64,000 nucleotides of DNA from Tamarix chinensis (lineage: Eukaryota > Streptophyta > Magnoliopsida > Caryophyllales > Tamaricaceae), in assembly GCA_030549775.1 (NCBI GenBank), contig CM060172.1, positions 9,535,861 through 9,599,860 of the forward strand, in the 5' to 3' direction. The notes below the pieces were generated by a model that saw only the letters and a list, made by a program, of their open reading frames with translations, had not been told where the DNA came from and did no database searches. A program made the translations under genes and the position numbers. Positions 33,456 through 46,680 of the stretch are shown here, piece by piece (the first letter of the stretch is position 1; every line of letters starts with the position of its first letter).

Positions 33456-36395
33456 TGTAATACCCTATCCTAAAATCCTTCAAATTATATTTAAAATTAT
33501 GTTAATATATAAAAAATTAGTTTGTGTTTGGAAAGAGCTTGAAATTCTAATAAAGTTGTAAATTTTAGGTACACTAATCAATAGGTTTTCCTAATTGATC
33601 GATTGGTACACTCAAGAACTACAAACATTTTCTTGATAAACCAGTCAACTAGTTTTCTCAAACTGATTAACTAGTTTTATTGAGATTTTAGATCCTTTTA
33701 TGATTTTTATTTGAATCATTTTTCAATGTTTATGAAGATTTCTAACTAGAATCTATTTGTGCTAATAAATATATTTTGGTACTTTGGAATTATTTTTATA
33801 TTATTTAGATCACTCTAAATTTTTATTTATTTAACTTTTCCCAAAAGCACTTTTTGAGGCATTTCTCGCCTTCTCTCTTCTCCTCTCACTTCTAACAAAC
33901 CATGGTTGCGTGTTTGACATTCTACACATCTTCCCTAACCTACGAAACCTCTACCATGTCTCTTCTTAGTCACACCTTAACTCCCTTATCTCAACTTGCG
34001 ATCTCTTATCACTTTAGCTACCCACACTCGGCGTAAGTCAGACTTCCCTTTTTCCCACTTAGACATGTTGACCAACACTTCCCTCCTATACACACCATTC
34101 TTGATTCAACTCTCTCCCTATCATCTACATTTTCTAATTCTCTCACCTTTCCTTTGTGAAACTTTTCTAAAGTGTTGGGCATTCTCCATTTTTCCTTTCT
34201 TTTCTTTTATGCAAAGGAAAACAAAGTTACCTATGGATTTCTTATCCTTTTCTCTTCTTTCTTCTCCTAATATTAGCTTAATATTTTCCTTTTTTCTCTT
34301 AATTAAGGAAGGGTTAAAGTTTTAAGAAAGGTTAATGGTTTTTGGGTTTTTTAATCTAATTTAGAGAAAAATGTTGTGTTATGACATTTTTCTTCTCCTT
34401 CTTCCTTTGATTTCATTTTTATTAAGTTTTGAAAAGGAGTTTTAAGGGATTTGATTCTTTAATCTCTTAAGAATTGTGGTCTTGGTAGATAATCATCAAG
34501 TTAGGAGTATTTTGTGCTAAAAGAAATGCTTCAAGATAATCTATTTGTATATTCAATATGAATAAGGTCTTTTGTTATTTTTTTGTGTTTCTATGTTGAG
34601 CATGAGTTAAGTGTGTTCTTGGATTTGATCATGTGGTAAGTTTTTTCCTTAAATTTAATCATGTTTTGAGTTCCTTATTATTATGCATGATTTTGGTAGT
34701 TTTGAGTGTGATTTTATTAAATGACAATATTAACATGTATCCATGTGATTTTATGTGTTTAGTATGTATTCTTTTATGTGTTTTAGAACAAAAATTATGC
34801 TAGGATTAATATGGTAAAGTTGGGTGAAATTTTAGCTTATAGATTGTAGGTTTGGGTGTTGTTTTTTCAAGCCAGTAGATCAATTTATTAGACCAATTGA
34901 CTGGTTGGGATATGGTAAACTAGTTGATTGCTTCCTACAAGTAGTTGATCGGTTCGATAAAACCAGTTGACTGATTCCTACAAGTAGTCAATTGATTTGC
35001 TAAAAACATCGACTAATTTCCTTGCTATTAGAGTTGTTTGGTTTCTACATAGACCCATCAATTAGTTTGGTCAAACCCATCAACTGGTTTACTATGAATA
35101 GTTGATCGTTGGAACCAAATAGCTACTTAGATTGTTGGTTTTATTTTCTATTTAGGTTTGGTTCTACCAAATTAGTCGATTGGTCACATGAACCCATTCA
35201 CTATTCCTCCTATATTTGCCATGTTTGCTTCTTATTTATTAATTTTTCTTTGGACCTTCTATATTAATGTTTATATGTAATTACAACATTTTAATCATGA
35301 TTCCAACTATATTTACCCTTAATTTATATGGACCAAAATGATGATAGTTTGGCCTTGACTTGGTTAAGTTTGGTGTCAGCTCTAAAAATCTAATAGGTGC
35401 CTTATACGCCTTATGATCTATTTGGTATTATCTTTGGAAACACCTAATTTTGATATTAATTGAATAAATTGTGATAATGAATTAAGATTTTTTTATCCTT
35501 TTTCTTCTACTCTCAAGGTAACTAGCTAGGAATTTGTTGGCAGGTGACTTGTGTTTTTATATTTTCACTTGGTACCTATTTCCTTCTCTATCGAGTTGTG
35601 GTCGATAGAGGGTATGCACATATCTTTGAGGTATAGAAGTATATTATGAAATTTTAGCATGGCATTGGTGCCTAGTATGGGTGGGTGAAGGATCCCAATA
35701 CAATCCCCTAAAACTTTGTATTATCCATTGCTTAGGCAAGTATGGCATCCCAAACTGTTTAGGTCTCATGGTAGAGGCATTCAAGGTGTGATGGGTAAGG
35801 TATCTCAATACAAGCTCCCTTTGATGTACTATGACTTCGTGTGATGGGTGGGGTATCCTACTCTTTGTAAGCCCTTGTGACATGTGCACTCAGTATGTGG
35901 TGGGTGAGGTATATTTGGAGAAAAGCGTCTTTAATGTATCTTGACCCTATATGGTGCTTGTCATCCCCATTATGTGTGTATGATGCCATGAATTTTATTT
36001 ATGGTGGAGAACTGGGTGCAATTGAAGGGATTATCTTAATAATTGAAAATTATGTATTCACATAAAGAAGATTATTATAATATGGTTACATTATGTGATT
36101 TAAATGTATTCCTCCTCCTCCATGTTTACCATACAAGTATGCCTTGTTATATTACTATCATAAGCCTGAGTGATTTATTATGCTAGTATGCTTATCACCA
36201 TGCTACTATATGACCTCAATGTGTAGCATGATCCCTTACCGTATTATAAGTAGTTTATTTTACCAGTATTTACCCGTGGAGATACTACATTTGTGTGGTA
36301 TTAGTGACAACTTGTGTTCGACTTAAAAACTTAGGGTTAAAGCTAATGTTTGTTAATTAGTTTTATGTTCTATTCTTGTAGTCTCCTTTGAGATT
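33456..36395 (+). mobile_element. LTR of family 2 (copy 3), 3' end not resolved
   Basis: Starts TGTAATACCCTATCC after TCTCG. It runs colinear with 7898-12340: polypyrimidine part (33840-34300), 'tgttgagcatgagttaa' (34590), CAACTGGT motif block (34870-35210), 'gtattatcttt...' block (35350-35460) and the 'gtggtgggtg(a/t)ggtat' block (35890-36000). The expected GTGTTACA end was not found. Another LTR-like start appears at about 36399. No coding region. Confidence 0.6.
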
Positions 36396-37945
36396 GTATA
36401 AAATACCCCGAAACCCTAATTTAAAAAATTATGTTAAAATAGAAATTTATTAGGAAAATTACTTAAATAAATTATTTTATTTTAAAAAGGGAGAATATTT
36501 AAGGCAAAATCAAGAACAAAATAATAAATAATTTAACTAGAAAAAATTAGGGTATTTTGCTAATTAAAATGAAATTTAGGAGAAATTATTCAAAATATCC
36601 TAAATTAATCTAAAAAGGGAATTTAATTATTATTTTACTAAACTTTATTATATTAAATATTTCAAAAATACCAAAATATTCTAAATACCCCAATCCATCT
36701 ATTTTTCCTTTTTTCCTTTTTCCCTTTCTTTTTCCTTTTTTCTTTCCTTTCTCTCCTTTATCCTTTTTCTTTTTCCCCCTTCTTCCCCGAATTTGACCAG
36801 CCCGCCCTCGCATCCCAACTCTCTACCCCCTCTCTTCTTTCCTCATGTGGCCCAAGCCCATGTTGTCTGTTTTTTTTCTCCCCAGTCGGCTGGTTCTCCC
36901 CTTCTTTTTCTTCTTTTCTTTCCCCTAGACCAGCCAGCCAACCCTTCTTCTTCTTTTTCTTCTTCCCCCACTCCTTTCCCAAATCTGCAAATTGTAGCCT
37001 GCACCGCCCCGTACGCTAATAGCCAGCCACTACACGCCATCCTGTCACCTCTTCTCTCTTCCCTGTCCTTTTCTTTTCCTTTTCCTACCCCAACCACCCC
37101 CCGTACCTCCTCATGCCTACCCTCCTTTCCTTCCTTTTCTTCTCCCCCAACCAAACAACTCCTATAATTTTGTAGGCCTGTATCGGCCTGCCACCACTGG
37201 TTAGCAATCTGCCTCACTTTCCCCCTCTTATCCTCTACCCCCTCTATCATTTCCACCCCCATTTGCCTATAAATACCCTATACCCGACCCTTAATTGAGC
37301 TCCCTTTTTCCTGCCAAGAAATTTGCCTCCCTTATGCCACCACCTATTCTGATGCCTCCTCTGCCACCATCGTCCAACACCGCCGCCTGAACCACCTACC
37401 AAACTACTCCTTGCATCACGCTCCACTAAACCACACCTCCCACCACCTCTAATTCCTCCTACATGAGCCACCACAGCCATACAAAGTTGGCTGCCCAAAA
37501 CTGCCATTCTCTTCCATCGCCGCCCCTCGTGCTACCGTGTGCCGCCATCCCCGTCGTAGCCACCACTCCCCCTACACCCCCAAAATAACCAGTAGAGTCT
37601 CCTATAGCTTCCTCTACCTTCCTTCTCCCATGCCTCCCTCTCCTTCACCCTTCCTCCCCCTCCACTACCTTTGGCCACCACACTAATCGCCTCCTGCGCC
37701 GCCCTTTTGGTTATGCCACCACCACCATTCCAACCCTCTCAACGCAGAGCATCCACCACCATCACAACCACCATCTCACTCCCCCTCATCTAGCCTAGAA
37801 ACCACTTCTCCCACTTCCCTTCCTCCTCCACTGCCACTGCCAGCGCCGCCGTCGCTGCCACTGTGTGTCGTCATTGCCTAGTCACCACCACCTATAGCTT
37901 GTGCCCCAACCTCCCTAACCCTAAAATATTATTAATGTAATTGTT
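36396..37945 (+). mobile_element. LTR-like fragment with polypyrimidine domain
   Basis: Begins near TAAAATACCCCGAAACCC, close to the TGTAATACCCC starts of the other LTRs (compare 56073). An AT-rich part (36420-36690) is followed by C/T-rich sequence to 37920. The open frames here, Pro/Ser-rich on the plus strand and Lys/Gly/Glu-rich on the minus strand (for example 37262-36843), reflect the strand composition. No protein family is recognised. Confidence 0.4.
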
Positions 37946-37949
37946 TTTA

Positions 37950-37979
37950 TATGATTAGTATTAATATCATTATTATTAT

Positions 37980-38020
<41 letters not shown>

Positions 38021-38183
38021 TTAGTATTATTACTAGTATTATCATCATCATTATTATTATTACTATTGTTATTATTATTGTTGTTGTTGTTGTTATTAGT
38101 ATTATTATGACTCTAGTATTAATATTATTAAGATTCGAACCATTATTATTATTAATTACTACTACTACTACTACTACGACGGC

Positions 38184-38236
<53 letters not shown>

Positions 38237-38303
38237 GTCTTGTTATTATTATTATTATTATTCCTAACTTTGGAATATTATTAGTATTAATATTTGAACC
38301 ATT

Positions 38304-38338
<35 letters not shown>

Positions 38339-38681
38339 TATTATTATTATCATTATTGTTACTATTACTATTATTATTATTATTAACTTGGAAACTATTA
38401 TTACTAATGCTAATATTAACATGATTATTTGAACCCTATCATTATTATTACTAAGATTTGAAGTACTAATATCATGATTAATAATATTATTATCATTTTT
38501 AAGATTTGAACTACTACTACTATTACTATTATTATTATTATTATTATTTTATCATTATTGTTAGCTATATTACAAATGTTGCTATTACGACTACCATTAT
38601 TATTATTAGTATTATTAGTATTATCATTATTGTCACTATTTTAGTATTTCTAATACTATTATAATAATAATAATAATAATA

Positions 38682-38713
<32 letters not shown>

Positions 38714-38851
38714 AGTTATTAACCTTAGTAATATAGATATTGCTAATAATACTTTAATATAAACCAATATAACTACCAAGAAAATTTTGATTAGTAAAAG
38801 TATGATTAGCTACTTTAAAAATAATAACTTTACTTTTACTCATAAAACTGC

Positions 38852-38882
<31 letters not shown>

Positions 38883-38885
38883 CCT
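37950..38885. repeat. Large compound trinucleotide microsatellite cluster
   Basis: About 0.9 kb almost wholly of (ATT)n, (AGT)n, (ACT)n, (ATC)n and (GTT)n runs and their variants, with short unique interruptions ('agattcgaacc' and similar) that recur. The open frame at 37951-38424 encodes only Ile/Ser/Leu/Thr homopolymers and is an artefact of the repeat. Confidence 0.9.
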
Positions 38886-39542
38886 AAGATTAGGCTATGA
38901 TAAGGGTAGGTAGAAAATAATGATTATTTTGGGAAGAGATATAGGCAGGGTCAGAAGTGAATGCCCCTAAATCCATCTCAATATGTTGAATGGAATTCAT
39001 GTTTTGGTTACCCTTCATCCTAGCAAAGAAGTATTTATGATTTGCATCCCCCATATTCAACTAGTGAATTTTTGACTTTTGCTTGAGAAAGCTTTCATAG
39101 CATTTGGAAAATTTGTTGAAGTGTTATTCACATTCATGCATTTTATCTCTAAGATCCTTGTTACTAATATCTTGCATTAGCTTCCTTTGGGACTTAAATA
39201 GGGCCCTCTTAGCCTCCTCCATTTTGTGCTCCAATTATCCATATTTAACCCTATTAAAGTCCTTAAAAAAATTCTTCAATTTTTGGAGGTTCTTGTAGAT
39301 ATGTAGAAGAGGGTTACTACTAGAAAAACATCCCCAATGAGCCCTGATGATGTCCAAGAATTGAGCATCTTCGGTCTAAAAATTATTAAATCTGAAAGGT
39401 CTATTCCTAGTAGTTTGAACCCTTGTATGAACTTGGACTAAGTAGTGGTTAGATATCAAGGGGCTTGAAATCAGCAAAAGAGTTGATGAACTCTTTAAGA
39501 TAGGGCATATTCACCATGCTCCTATCTAGTTTACAAACTACT
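38886..39542 (-). pseudogene. LINE ORF2 remnant, part 1 (endonuclease end to linker)
   Basis: Reverse-strand translation gives 'CKLDRSMVNMPYLKEF' next to 39542, then 'LLHIYKNLQKLKNFFKDFNR' (about 39310-39250), 'EEAKRALFKSQRKLMQDISN' and 'LNMGDANHKYFFARMKGNQN' (about 39060-39000). This is the layout of plant L1 ORF2 between the endonuclease SDH end and the RT. Stops and shifts are present. It continues on the other side of copy B. Confidence 0.8.
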
Positions 39543-39917
39543 TGTAACATCCCCAAAATTCACTACTGAAAAATTTCGTTTTTATTTAATAGAAATAGTT
39601 GAAGTAAAACAATAAGACTTTGAATTATGGAGGTATTACCACCAAACTTAGTACTAGATCAGTTTACTCTTACAGTTCCAGTATCAAGTGCTAAGGCTGG
39701 AAGAGTAAAACACAATTTACTAACCATATCTAAATCAGAGTAGCGTAACAAACCATTTACAATAATAAAATCCACCAATGGTGGTTACAAAACAATAATT
39801 ACATTAAAACTAGAAATTTTAAAGAGAAAGAAAAAACCCTAACAGTTCCGGATAATTCCTTACTCTCTTTCCCATTGCCCACTTAAATAGTACCTAAAAA
39901 GAGACCTACAAGGGACA

Positions 39918-39975
39918 CTGCCTATTGAATAAGCAGGGGCCCCACGAATGGAAAACTTTAGTACTACGATACTGA
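39918..39975 (-). repeat. Pair of conserved hairpins in copy B
   Basis: CTGCCTATTGAATAAGCAG (39918-39936) and AGTACTACGATACTGA near 39959-39975. Each differs from copy C by a base or two that mostly keeps a G-U pair when transcribed from the minus strand. Confidence 0.65.
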
Positions 39976-40259
39976 TTAACCCTTTAAAAACACACTTAAA
40001 AGCAAACCCACAATGAACACATGATATACCACTATACCCATACCTAACGACAAGTGTAAACATAATAATCGGATCCATGCATCCACATACTTGACAAGTC
40101 AAGAAGATATTAATGGTGCATACATATATATTCACTTTCGTACATTCACATACTTAACGAGTCAATTAAATACTGATAGGTCACAATGAACTATCAATAC
40201 TTTTAGGGCCTTAAAGCCATCAGTCCATCATTAATCAATCATCTTGGAGTATAAATTTC

Positions 40260-40640
40260 CATGTGAGTGCAGGAACCCCACTATTATAGGCGGTGGACCG
40301 GAATACATACAGGGTAGAACAATCTTGACCACTATTATTCGCTAGTGGATCGGTCTCCAGGGCAACACGCTCCTGGCCACTATTATTTGCTAGTGGACCG
40401 GTTTGGCCCCGACTCATAAGGTGTTCCACTGTAAGTGATTAGTGTCTTCTCCATGTCTTATTGTTATTACGTTTGGTTTGCTGAGCAAGAAATCCCCCAC
40501 TATTATAGCCTATGGACTGGAAATCATACAGGGCAAAACGCTCCTACCCATTTTTATTCGTCGATGGACCGATCTCCAGGACACCCCAGCTCCTGGCCAC
40601 TATTATTCGCCGGTGGACCGGTTTGGGTCTGGCTCAACAG
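40260..40640 (-). repeat. CCGGT repeat block in copy B
   Basis: Units CACTATTATTCGCCGGTGG and CACTATTATAGCC(T/G)(A/G)TGGACTGG and variants occur about five times, in two tandem blocks as in copies A and C. Confidence 0.75.
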
Positions 40641-41689
40641 TCTTCCTCTTTAAGTGACTAATATCTTATCCGTATCTTATTCGAAAGATTTCACCCTAGA
40701 TGTGCATGGCTAACTATATCCACACTTATCCTCCCAAGAGGGCCCGTCCCATATCTTAAGATTTCTACACCTCCTAACTCGCCCCGACATCCTTCCCTTA
40801 TTCCACTTACTCACACTTGAAGCCCGAATCCTAAGTGTGTGGGTCAAGCCCACTCACCGCCTTACCCTAGAGTTTCTCCAAAAACCCTAATCTGGGCCTA
40901 TGTGGCCCATCCTTCTCTACCTTGCACATCCCAAACTATTTCAACACCCCACACATCACGACCCTTAGATCCAACCCTTACTTTCTACCCCACTCATTCT
41001 CATTTATTTTTACTATTTTCTTTTTCTTTTTCTGCCTTCTCAAATTAGGGTTTCTTCCCCAAACCCTAGCTCGGTCTCTTATATAACCTTATAGTATCCT
41101 ATGTACTAGTTTCCACCCGAAGCCTCCAATCACTCAAATGACACTTCTATTACCTTCCTCACGTTCCAAGGCCACTTCTCATACGTAAAGTTTGCCCCCA
41201 TGCGGACTCTAACCATCCCATGCAAACCCTATATTATCCCACTCTTTCAATTTATGTAAAGTCCCCTTTTATTCATCCACTCATGGCTCATGGATTATTT
41301 GGGTCATTCCCACCTACATTAACCAACTTACTTCCCCTTGGTTACCTTACCTTCCCATTTTCCTCTTTCATCCTTCCATCCTACATTACGACATTAAATA
41401 TCCTAGCATGCATGTCCTAGAGGGTCACATCACATAACATTGTACACACAACAAATATAACCATCATCCACATGCCATAAGAAAGTCACATAAGCATATA
41501 TTCACTCCCATTTGCACTATAAATGATTAATCATTAAGCATAAAGTATACAATATGGCATAACACATGGCACACAAGGCACATAACACACACATAGTTGT
41601 TCTTAGCCATATCCCTACTCGGTTTGGGTCACTAAGTTATCTCCCACACTTATTAGGTCACTAATCACCCTTCATAATTATTACATTTA

Positions 41690-42290
41690 TCATAATTCCC
41701 ATTTGGTTGGTTAGTTTACCGAATTTCCCTTCTCCTTTGTTATAATTACCAAATTGCCCATTTAGTTGCATAAATTACCAAATTACCCTTCTACATAATC
41801 ATAATTACCCATTTGCCCTTTAGTTGGTTAAATTACCAATTTGTCCTTCTCTATTATCATAATTCCCAAGTTACTCTTTAGTTGATTAAATTACCAAATT
41901 TCCCTTCGCTTCCAAATTTACCATAATACCCCTTTTACTTACAAATTACCAATTTATCCATTCACTTACAAAATAACCATTCTACCATTTATTCACAAAA
42001 TTACCATTTTATCATTTTACTTATAGAATTACCGTTTTTCCCTTTAATCCCAAAATTACCATTTTACCATTTAATTACATAATTACCATTTTTCCCTTTA
42101 GTTATAAAATTACTATTTTATCCTTTAATTACAAAATTACCATTTTACCCTTTAATTACAAAATTACCATTTTACCCTTTAATTAAAAATTTTCCATTTT
42201 ACCCTTTAATTACAAAATTATCATTATGCCCTTTAATTATAAAATTACCAAATTACCCCTTTTTCTTACAAGATTACCATCTTACCCCTT
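41690..42290 (-). repeat. AT-rich minisatellite in copy B
   Basis: About 0.6 kb of imperfect units such as AAAATTACCATTTTACCC with 'tttaattac'. It is shorter than in copies A and C. Confidence 0.85.
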
Positions 42291-42787
42291 ATTACACCAC
42301 TTATATTAAATTATCACTACATGAAATTAATATTAATGCTCCACTCATAATATCCAACTCCATCAACTATTATATTTTAATATACTACTTATTAACACCC
42401 ATACATATTAGGTCACATTCTTACACAATAAATATTACTAAAATGCCCCTAGGGCTCACAATAATATTATTTATGCATAAATGGTCACAATAACATAAAA
42501 TAACATGAATAAGTACTTAACACTTTCATTAATGTGCTAACATTCGTTTATCCATGCGTTTAAGTGGGGTTTAACGATTACCTTAATTCCCGCAAAAATT
42601 GAATCTTACCGGTATCCCGGTTAAAGATTCAAGCTTGAAATAACAAAATCAACACCTAAAAATAATGGCAATAATTATTATATTAGAAGTAGGAAATTAA
42701 GAGAATACAACTTTATATAAAAAAATTTAATTAATAACACACTTTACTTAACTATTAATATACCTCAATAATTAAACACAAAAACTC

Positions 42788-43468
42788 CTAAAATAATGTG
42801 GAACTCACGTTGCATGAGCAGCGTGAGCCACATGCAGGTTGTGATGGGGACAAAGGGTCAAAGGTAGGGGGTAGAAGGGAGGGGTGGTCATTTTCGGGTT
42901 GAGGTTTTGAAGCTAGAAAAGAGGGTAGGTGGGGGAGGATTGAAGGCAAAGGAAAGGTGCAGGAGTGAAGAGGGGGTGTAGGTGGAGGCTGGGGAAGGGT
43001 TGTCAGCAGCCAATGGCGACGGAGGCGGCAGCGATGATGTGGCAAAGATGGCTGCCTAGGTGGGCCGGGTTGAGAAGGAAGGAAAATAGAGGGGAAAAAT
43101 GGAGGGGTGAGGGGGCTTGTTTTAGCTAAAAAAAGGTATGGGGTGGTAGAGGAGGTTGCAGGGAATTGACTGGTGGTTTGGGTGGTGGCAAAGGCGGTCG
43201 GACGACGGTGAACAGTATGGTTGCAGAGGGACTGCCGAGAAAGGGGGAAAATGGGGAGAAAAATAAGTGGGGAGGAAGAAGGGGCTGCAGGATGGCTTGG
43301 GGTGGTCTTGTGGCGGTGTAGGGCGGTAGTAGAAGGGTGCAGAAGGTAGTGTAGGGGCTTGGTGCGGCGGAGGGCGTGGTGTTGCAAAAATAGGGGTGGA
43401 AATGGGGGGAGAAGAAAATGAGAGAAGGAGGTTGGGGAAGGAGGAGAAGGCTCGAAAGTATGGGTCAT
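42788..43468 (-). other. Pro/Ser/Leu-rich open frame within copy B (probably not a gene)
   Basis: 226 codons with the same composition as the frames in copies A and C, and locally similar phrases ('PTAFATTQTTSQFPATSSTT', compare 'FAATQTTNPHPATPSTA' in an overlapping frame of copy A). The matching phrases fall in different frames in different copies, which argues against a conserved protein. Confidence 0.2.
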
Positions 43469-44393
43469 AAAGGGATGGTGAGGGTAAGAAAAAGAAGATG
43501 GAGGATAGGGGTGCAGCTGGCTAGCCGGTGGCAGTGTCTAGGGTGGAAGGGGAGGTGGTAGGGCGGCAGGGAGGGGAGACGAAGAAGAGAAAAAAACAGG
43601 GTGTGAGGCTAGTTTGTAGGGCTGGCCAGGTCCAAGAATGGGGAGAAAATGATGGGAGAGAGGGCTGCAGTGGTGGCAGGTGGTGGCAGCAAGGGGTTGC
43701 AGGTGTCTCGGTGGTCGGGCATGGCGTTCGGAGTGGCAGTCCTGGGTGATGAAGACTGTTCAAGGGGCGTCGAATGGAGTGTAGAGGAAGAAGAAAGAAA
43801 AGGGAAGGGGGAGGTGTAGCAGGCCGACGCAGGGGAAAGAGAAAAAAAGAAGAGTTGGGACGGCCCAGGTAGGAGGAGAAAGGAAAGAAAGAAAGGGGGA
43901 AAGCTGGGTTGTGACGCTGCGCCGGGGAAGGGGAAGATGGGCCGGAGGCCTAATCGCGCAGGGGAAAAGGGAGGCAAGCCTGGCTGCCCGAAGCTAGGAA
44001 AAAGAGAAGGAAAAAGAAACAAGAAAAAGGAAAAAAAGGGAAATGGGAAATGGGAAATGGGAAAATAAGGAAACTAATATAATTTAGTTTATAAAATAAT
44101 AAAATGTAATATTTTTGATAAATTATTTAATTTAATAATTTAATTCAATATAAATTAATATATTGGTTTAAAAAGGAAAATTTTAGTAAAATTTTAGTTT
44201 GGAAAATTATTTAAATAAAAATAATATGATAAAATAAAAAAATATTTATTTTTAAGTTATTAAATACTCCTATCCAAATTTATATACTCAAAAATCCATA
44301 AAATAATTAAACTAAATAATTTTAAAAGCTAATATATTTCAAATAAAATCTATTTATTAAATTATAGGTTTTCTAAAATTTTAGGGGATTACG

Positions 44394-44880
44394 CTACTGC
44401 CTCATCCCTATTTCTTTTGTCCATCTAGGTAAGAAAGCAACCATATCCTTTAAGATCTCTCAAACCCAGAAGATTAATACAATGAGAGAAATCTTGCATG
44501 TCCTGTGTAAGTGGAGGATCAATGGCCCTTTTATTCTAATCTAATCAATTCTACAAGCTTTTCCTAGCTGGACCTGTATTGAAGGCATAGATGAAACCCA
44601 CAACAAAATGAAATTTACCATCTAAAGTCATAACATCATAAAGAATACCTTGGGCACAAGCATTAATATAGTTCACATACCAGATCAATGGATCCCAAAG
44701 CACCCAAATTCAACCATTGGCATGGCTTTGATATTTGTTTGGCCACATCCAATTCCTTACTAAGGCTTTTTTAATACTATATACCTTATTAGCCTTAACT
44801 CTAGTTCCATTAAACCAATAAAGGAGCACTTACTTTGCTTGTTATATGGAGTGTTGGTTGAGCACTATTGTTATTGGGGG
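44394..44880 (-). pseudogene. LINE ORF2 remnant, part 2 (endonuclease, 5' side)
   Basis: Reverse-strand reading gives 'WFNGTRVKANKVYSIKKALV' (about 44820-44760), 'NWMWPNKYQSHANG', 'WVLWDPLIWYVNYINACAQG' and 'FHFVVGFIYAFNTG' (about 44620-44560), then '..LRDLKGYGCFL', which resumes across copy B at 39542. The pattern 'G..R..VLWDP' is typical of plant L1 endonucleases. It contains stops and at least one shift. Confidence 0.75.
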
Positions 44881-45848
44881 TAATGGTTGATAGGTGTTGG
44901 ATGGAGGAGCTAGGTTGTTGTTGCTTGGTCCCTCGACAAGAGTTTCACCCCTAAAGAAGAAGAAGAAGAAGAAAAAGAAGAAGAAGAAGAGGAAAAATGG
45001 TCATCATGCATTTTTGTGTTGTTTTTTATTATTTTATTTTTTCTTTAAATAGAGGGAATAAAAGTGAAATAAAAAAAATGGAGGCACATATGACTAAAGG
45101 AGGGAAAAGGCATAGAGAAAAAGAATAATAAGAATATTTTGAGTATTTTACATTAAATAATAAGGAGAAAATGTATAAGAAATATGAAGAAAATAATAAG
45201 TAATATATTCATGGATAAAGTAGTTATTTCACATTAAAATATTTGATTTTCTTTCTATAATTGATGTAAAATTAAAAATTATATTATTAAAATTAGGATT
45301 ATATCATTCAACTATGAAAACTGAAAATTATATTATATATTTTATCTAAATTTAAAATTATATCCTGCGTTTTTCTAAAAAATAAAGTACATCTATGTTT
45401 AGATATCCTTTATTCCATTTATCTCCAATGATTTTATTAATATTTATATATTTGTATATTATGAAGAAAAATTTATGGTCATATTTATTGTATAAAATAA
45501 CTATTGATTATTAATAAATATTAAAAAAATATAACACGATTAATTTATTAAAACATCTATAGAAGAAAGAGAAATTAAAACAACGGAGGTGCTAGGTATT
45601 TAGCATTTAATGCACCATTAATATATTTAGTATAATTATAATATATTTTTAATGTATTTTAAGATGTATTTATAAAATAATATTAAATATATTAAAAATA
45701 TATAATTATATTAAATATACAGATAATATAACTAAAATCGAATACATTGAATGTATTATTTATATATTTATTACAATAATATCTATTTTATATATTTACT
45801 ATATTTTTATAAATATACGTTAAACTATATTATAATTATAATTATATA
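44881..45848. other. AT-rich spacer with (GAA)n microsatellite
   Basis: A (GAA)n run lies at 44956-44992. The rest is very AT-rich (above 80 percent in places) with ATATTTA-type repeats. No gene or element boundary was recognised before 45849. Confidence 0.5.
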
Positions 45849-46365
45849 AGGCTTTGTTTGGACGGAGAATTTTAGAAATGAAGGGATTTGAAAAATGATA
45901 GAATTTTTAAAGTGCTTCACTTTTAAAATTATATGGTTATAAATTCATTGTTTAGATAAAGATTTTGAATAAAAGATTTTTAAACTTCCTTGTTTGGATA
46001 TTTTTATATATGAAATTAGAATAGAGAATTTATAATACTACATAGTTTTTTTTCAAATTTATTTTATAATATAAAATTACCTATAGAAGTAATATAAAAT
46101 TACCTATCTGTTTACCGATAGGAATTTATATATGGATGTTTTTACCTATAAAAGTATGTAAAAATATTATAAACTCATTGTATGAATATAATCAACATGT
46201 TACCAAGGTTTATAAAACCATTGGCCACAAATAAAAGAAGTAGATGTTTCATATCAGCGGCGACCGATGATTAATATGTTTGCGACAATTTTATCGATAA
46301 ACTAATAAAAAATAAATAAATAATAGTAACATAAAAAAATACGTTAATATAGTAATATTACTTAA

Positions 46366-46641
46366 GAACACTATATATATATAGATTAAAATTTTATCAA
46401 GCTTTTAATATACGCATTATTTCGTAAAAAAAGATCCTGAAACTTTCTCGGATTATTTTTATACTATAGATAACACTATACATATATATATACACATGTG
46501 TGTGTGTGTGTGTCTATATATATATATATATAAGTATATTAAAATATAAATTAAAATTTTATTAAGTTTTTAATACACGTATTCTTTCGTAAAAAATACT
46601 CTAAAACCTTCCCGGATTATTTTCATATAACATATAACACT

Positions 46642-46680
<39 letters not shown>

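Larger units (their letters stand above)
39543..44393 (-). mobile_element. 5-kb coding-poor element, copy B (probable giant solo LTR)
   Basis: On the plus strand it begins TGTAACATCCCCAAAATT and ends AAAATTTTAGGGGATTACG. It is flanked by exact 5-bp direct repeats CTACT (39538-39542 and 44394-44398). It splits a LINE endonuclease reading frame, so both ends are secure. It is 4,851 bp long. It is colinear with copy A in reverse complement: hairpins (39918-39975), CCGGT repeats (40260-40640), a C/T-rich block (40750-41400), minisatellite (41690-42290), polypurine domain on the plus strand (42830-44070) and AT-rich end (44070-44393). No retroelement or transposase protein is present. Confidence 0.8.

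Noticed and set aside
37951..38424. 157-codon open frame of Ile/Ser/Leu/Thr runs
   Set aside because: It translates a trinucleotide microsatellite. There is no domain, and the openness comes from the repeat.
28109..44393. Treating A and B as the two inverted arms of one giant foldback transposon
   Set aside because: B has its own CTACT target duplication and A sits in a different host sequence, so they are separate insertions.
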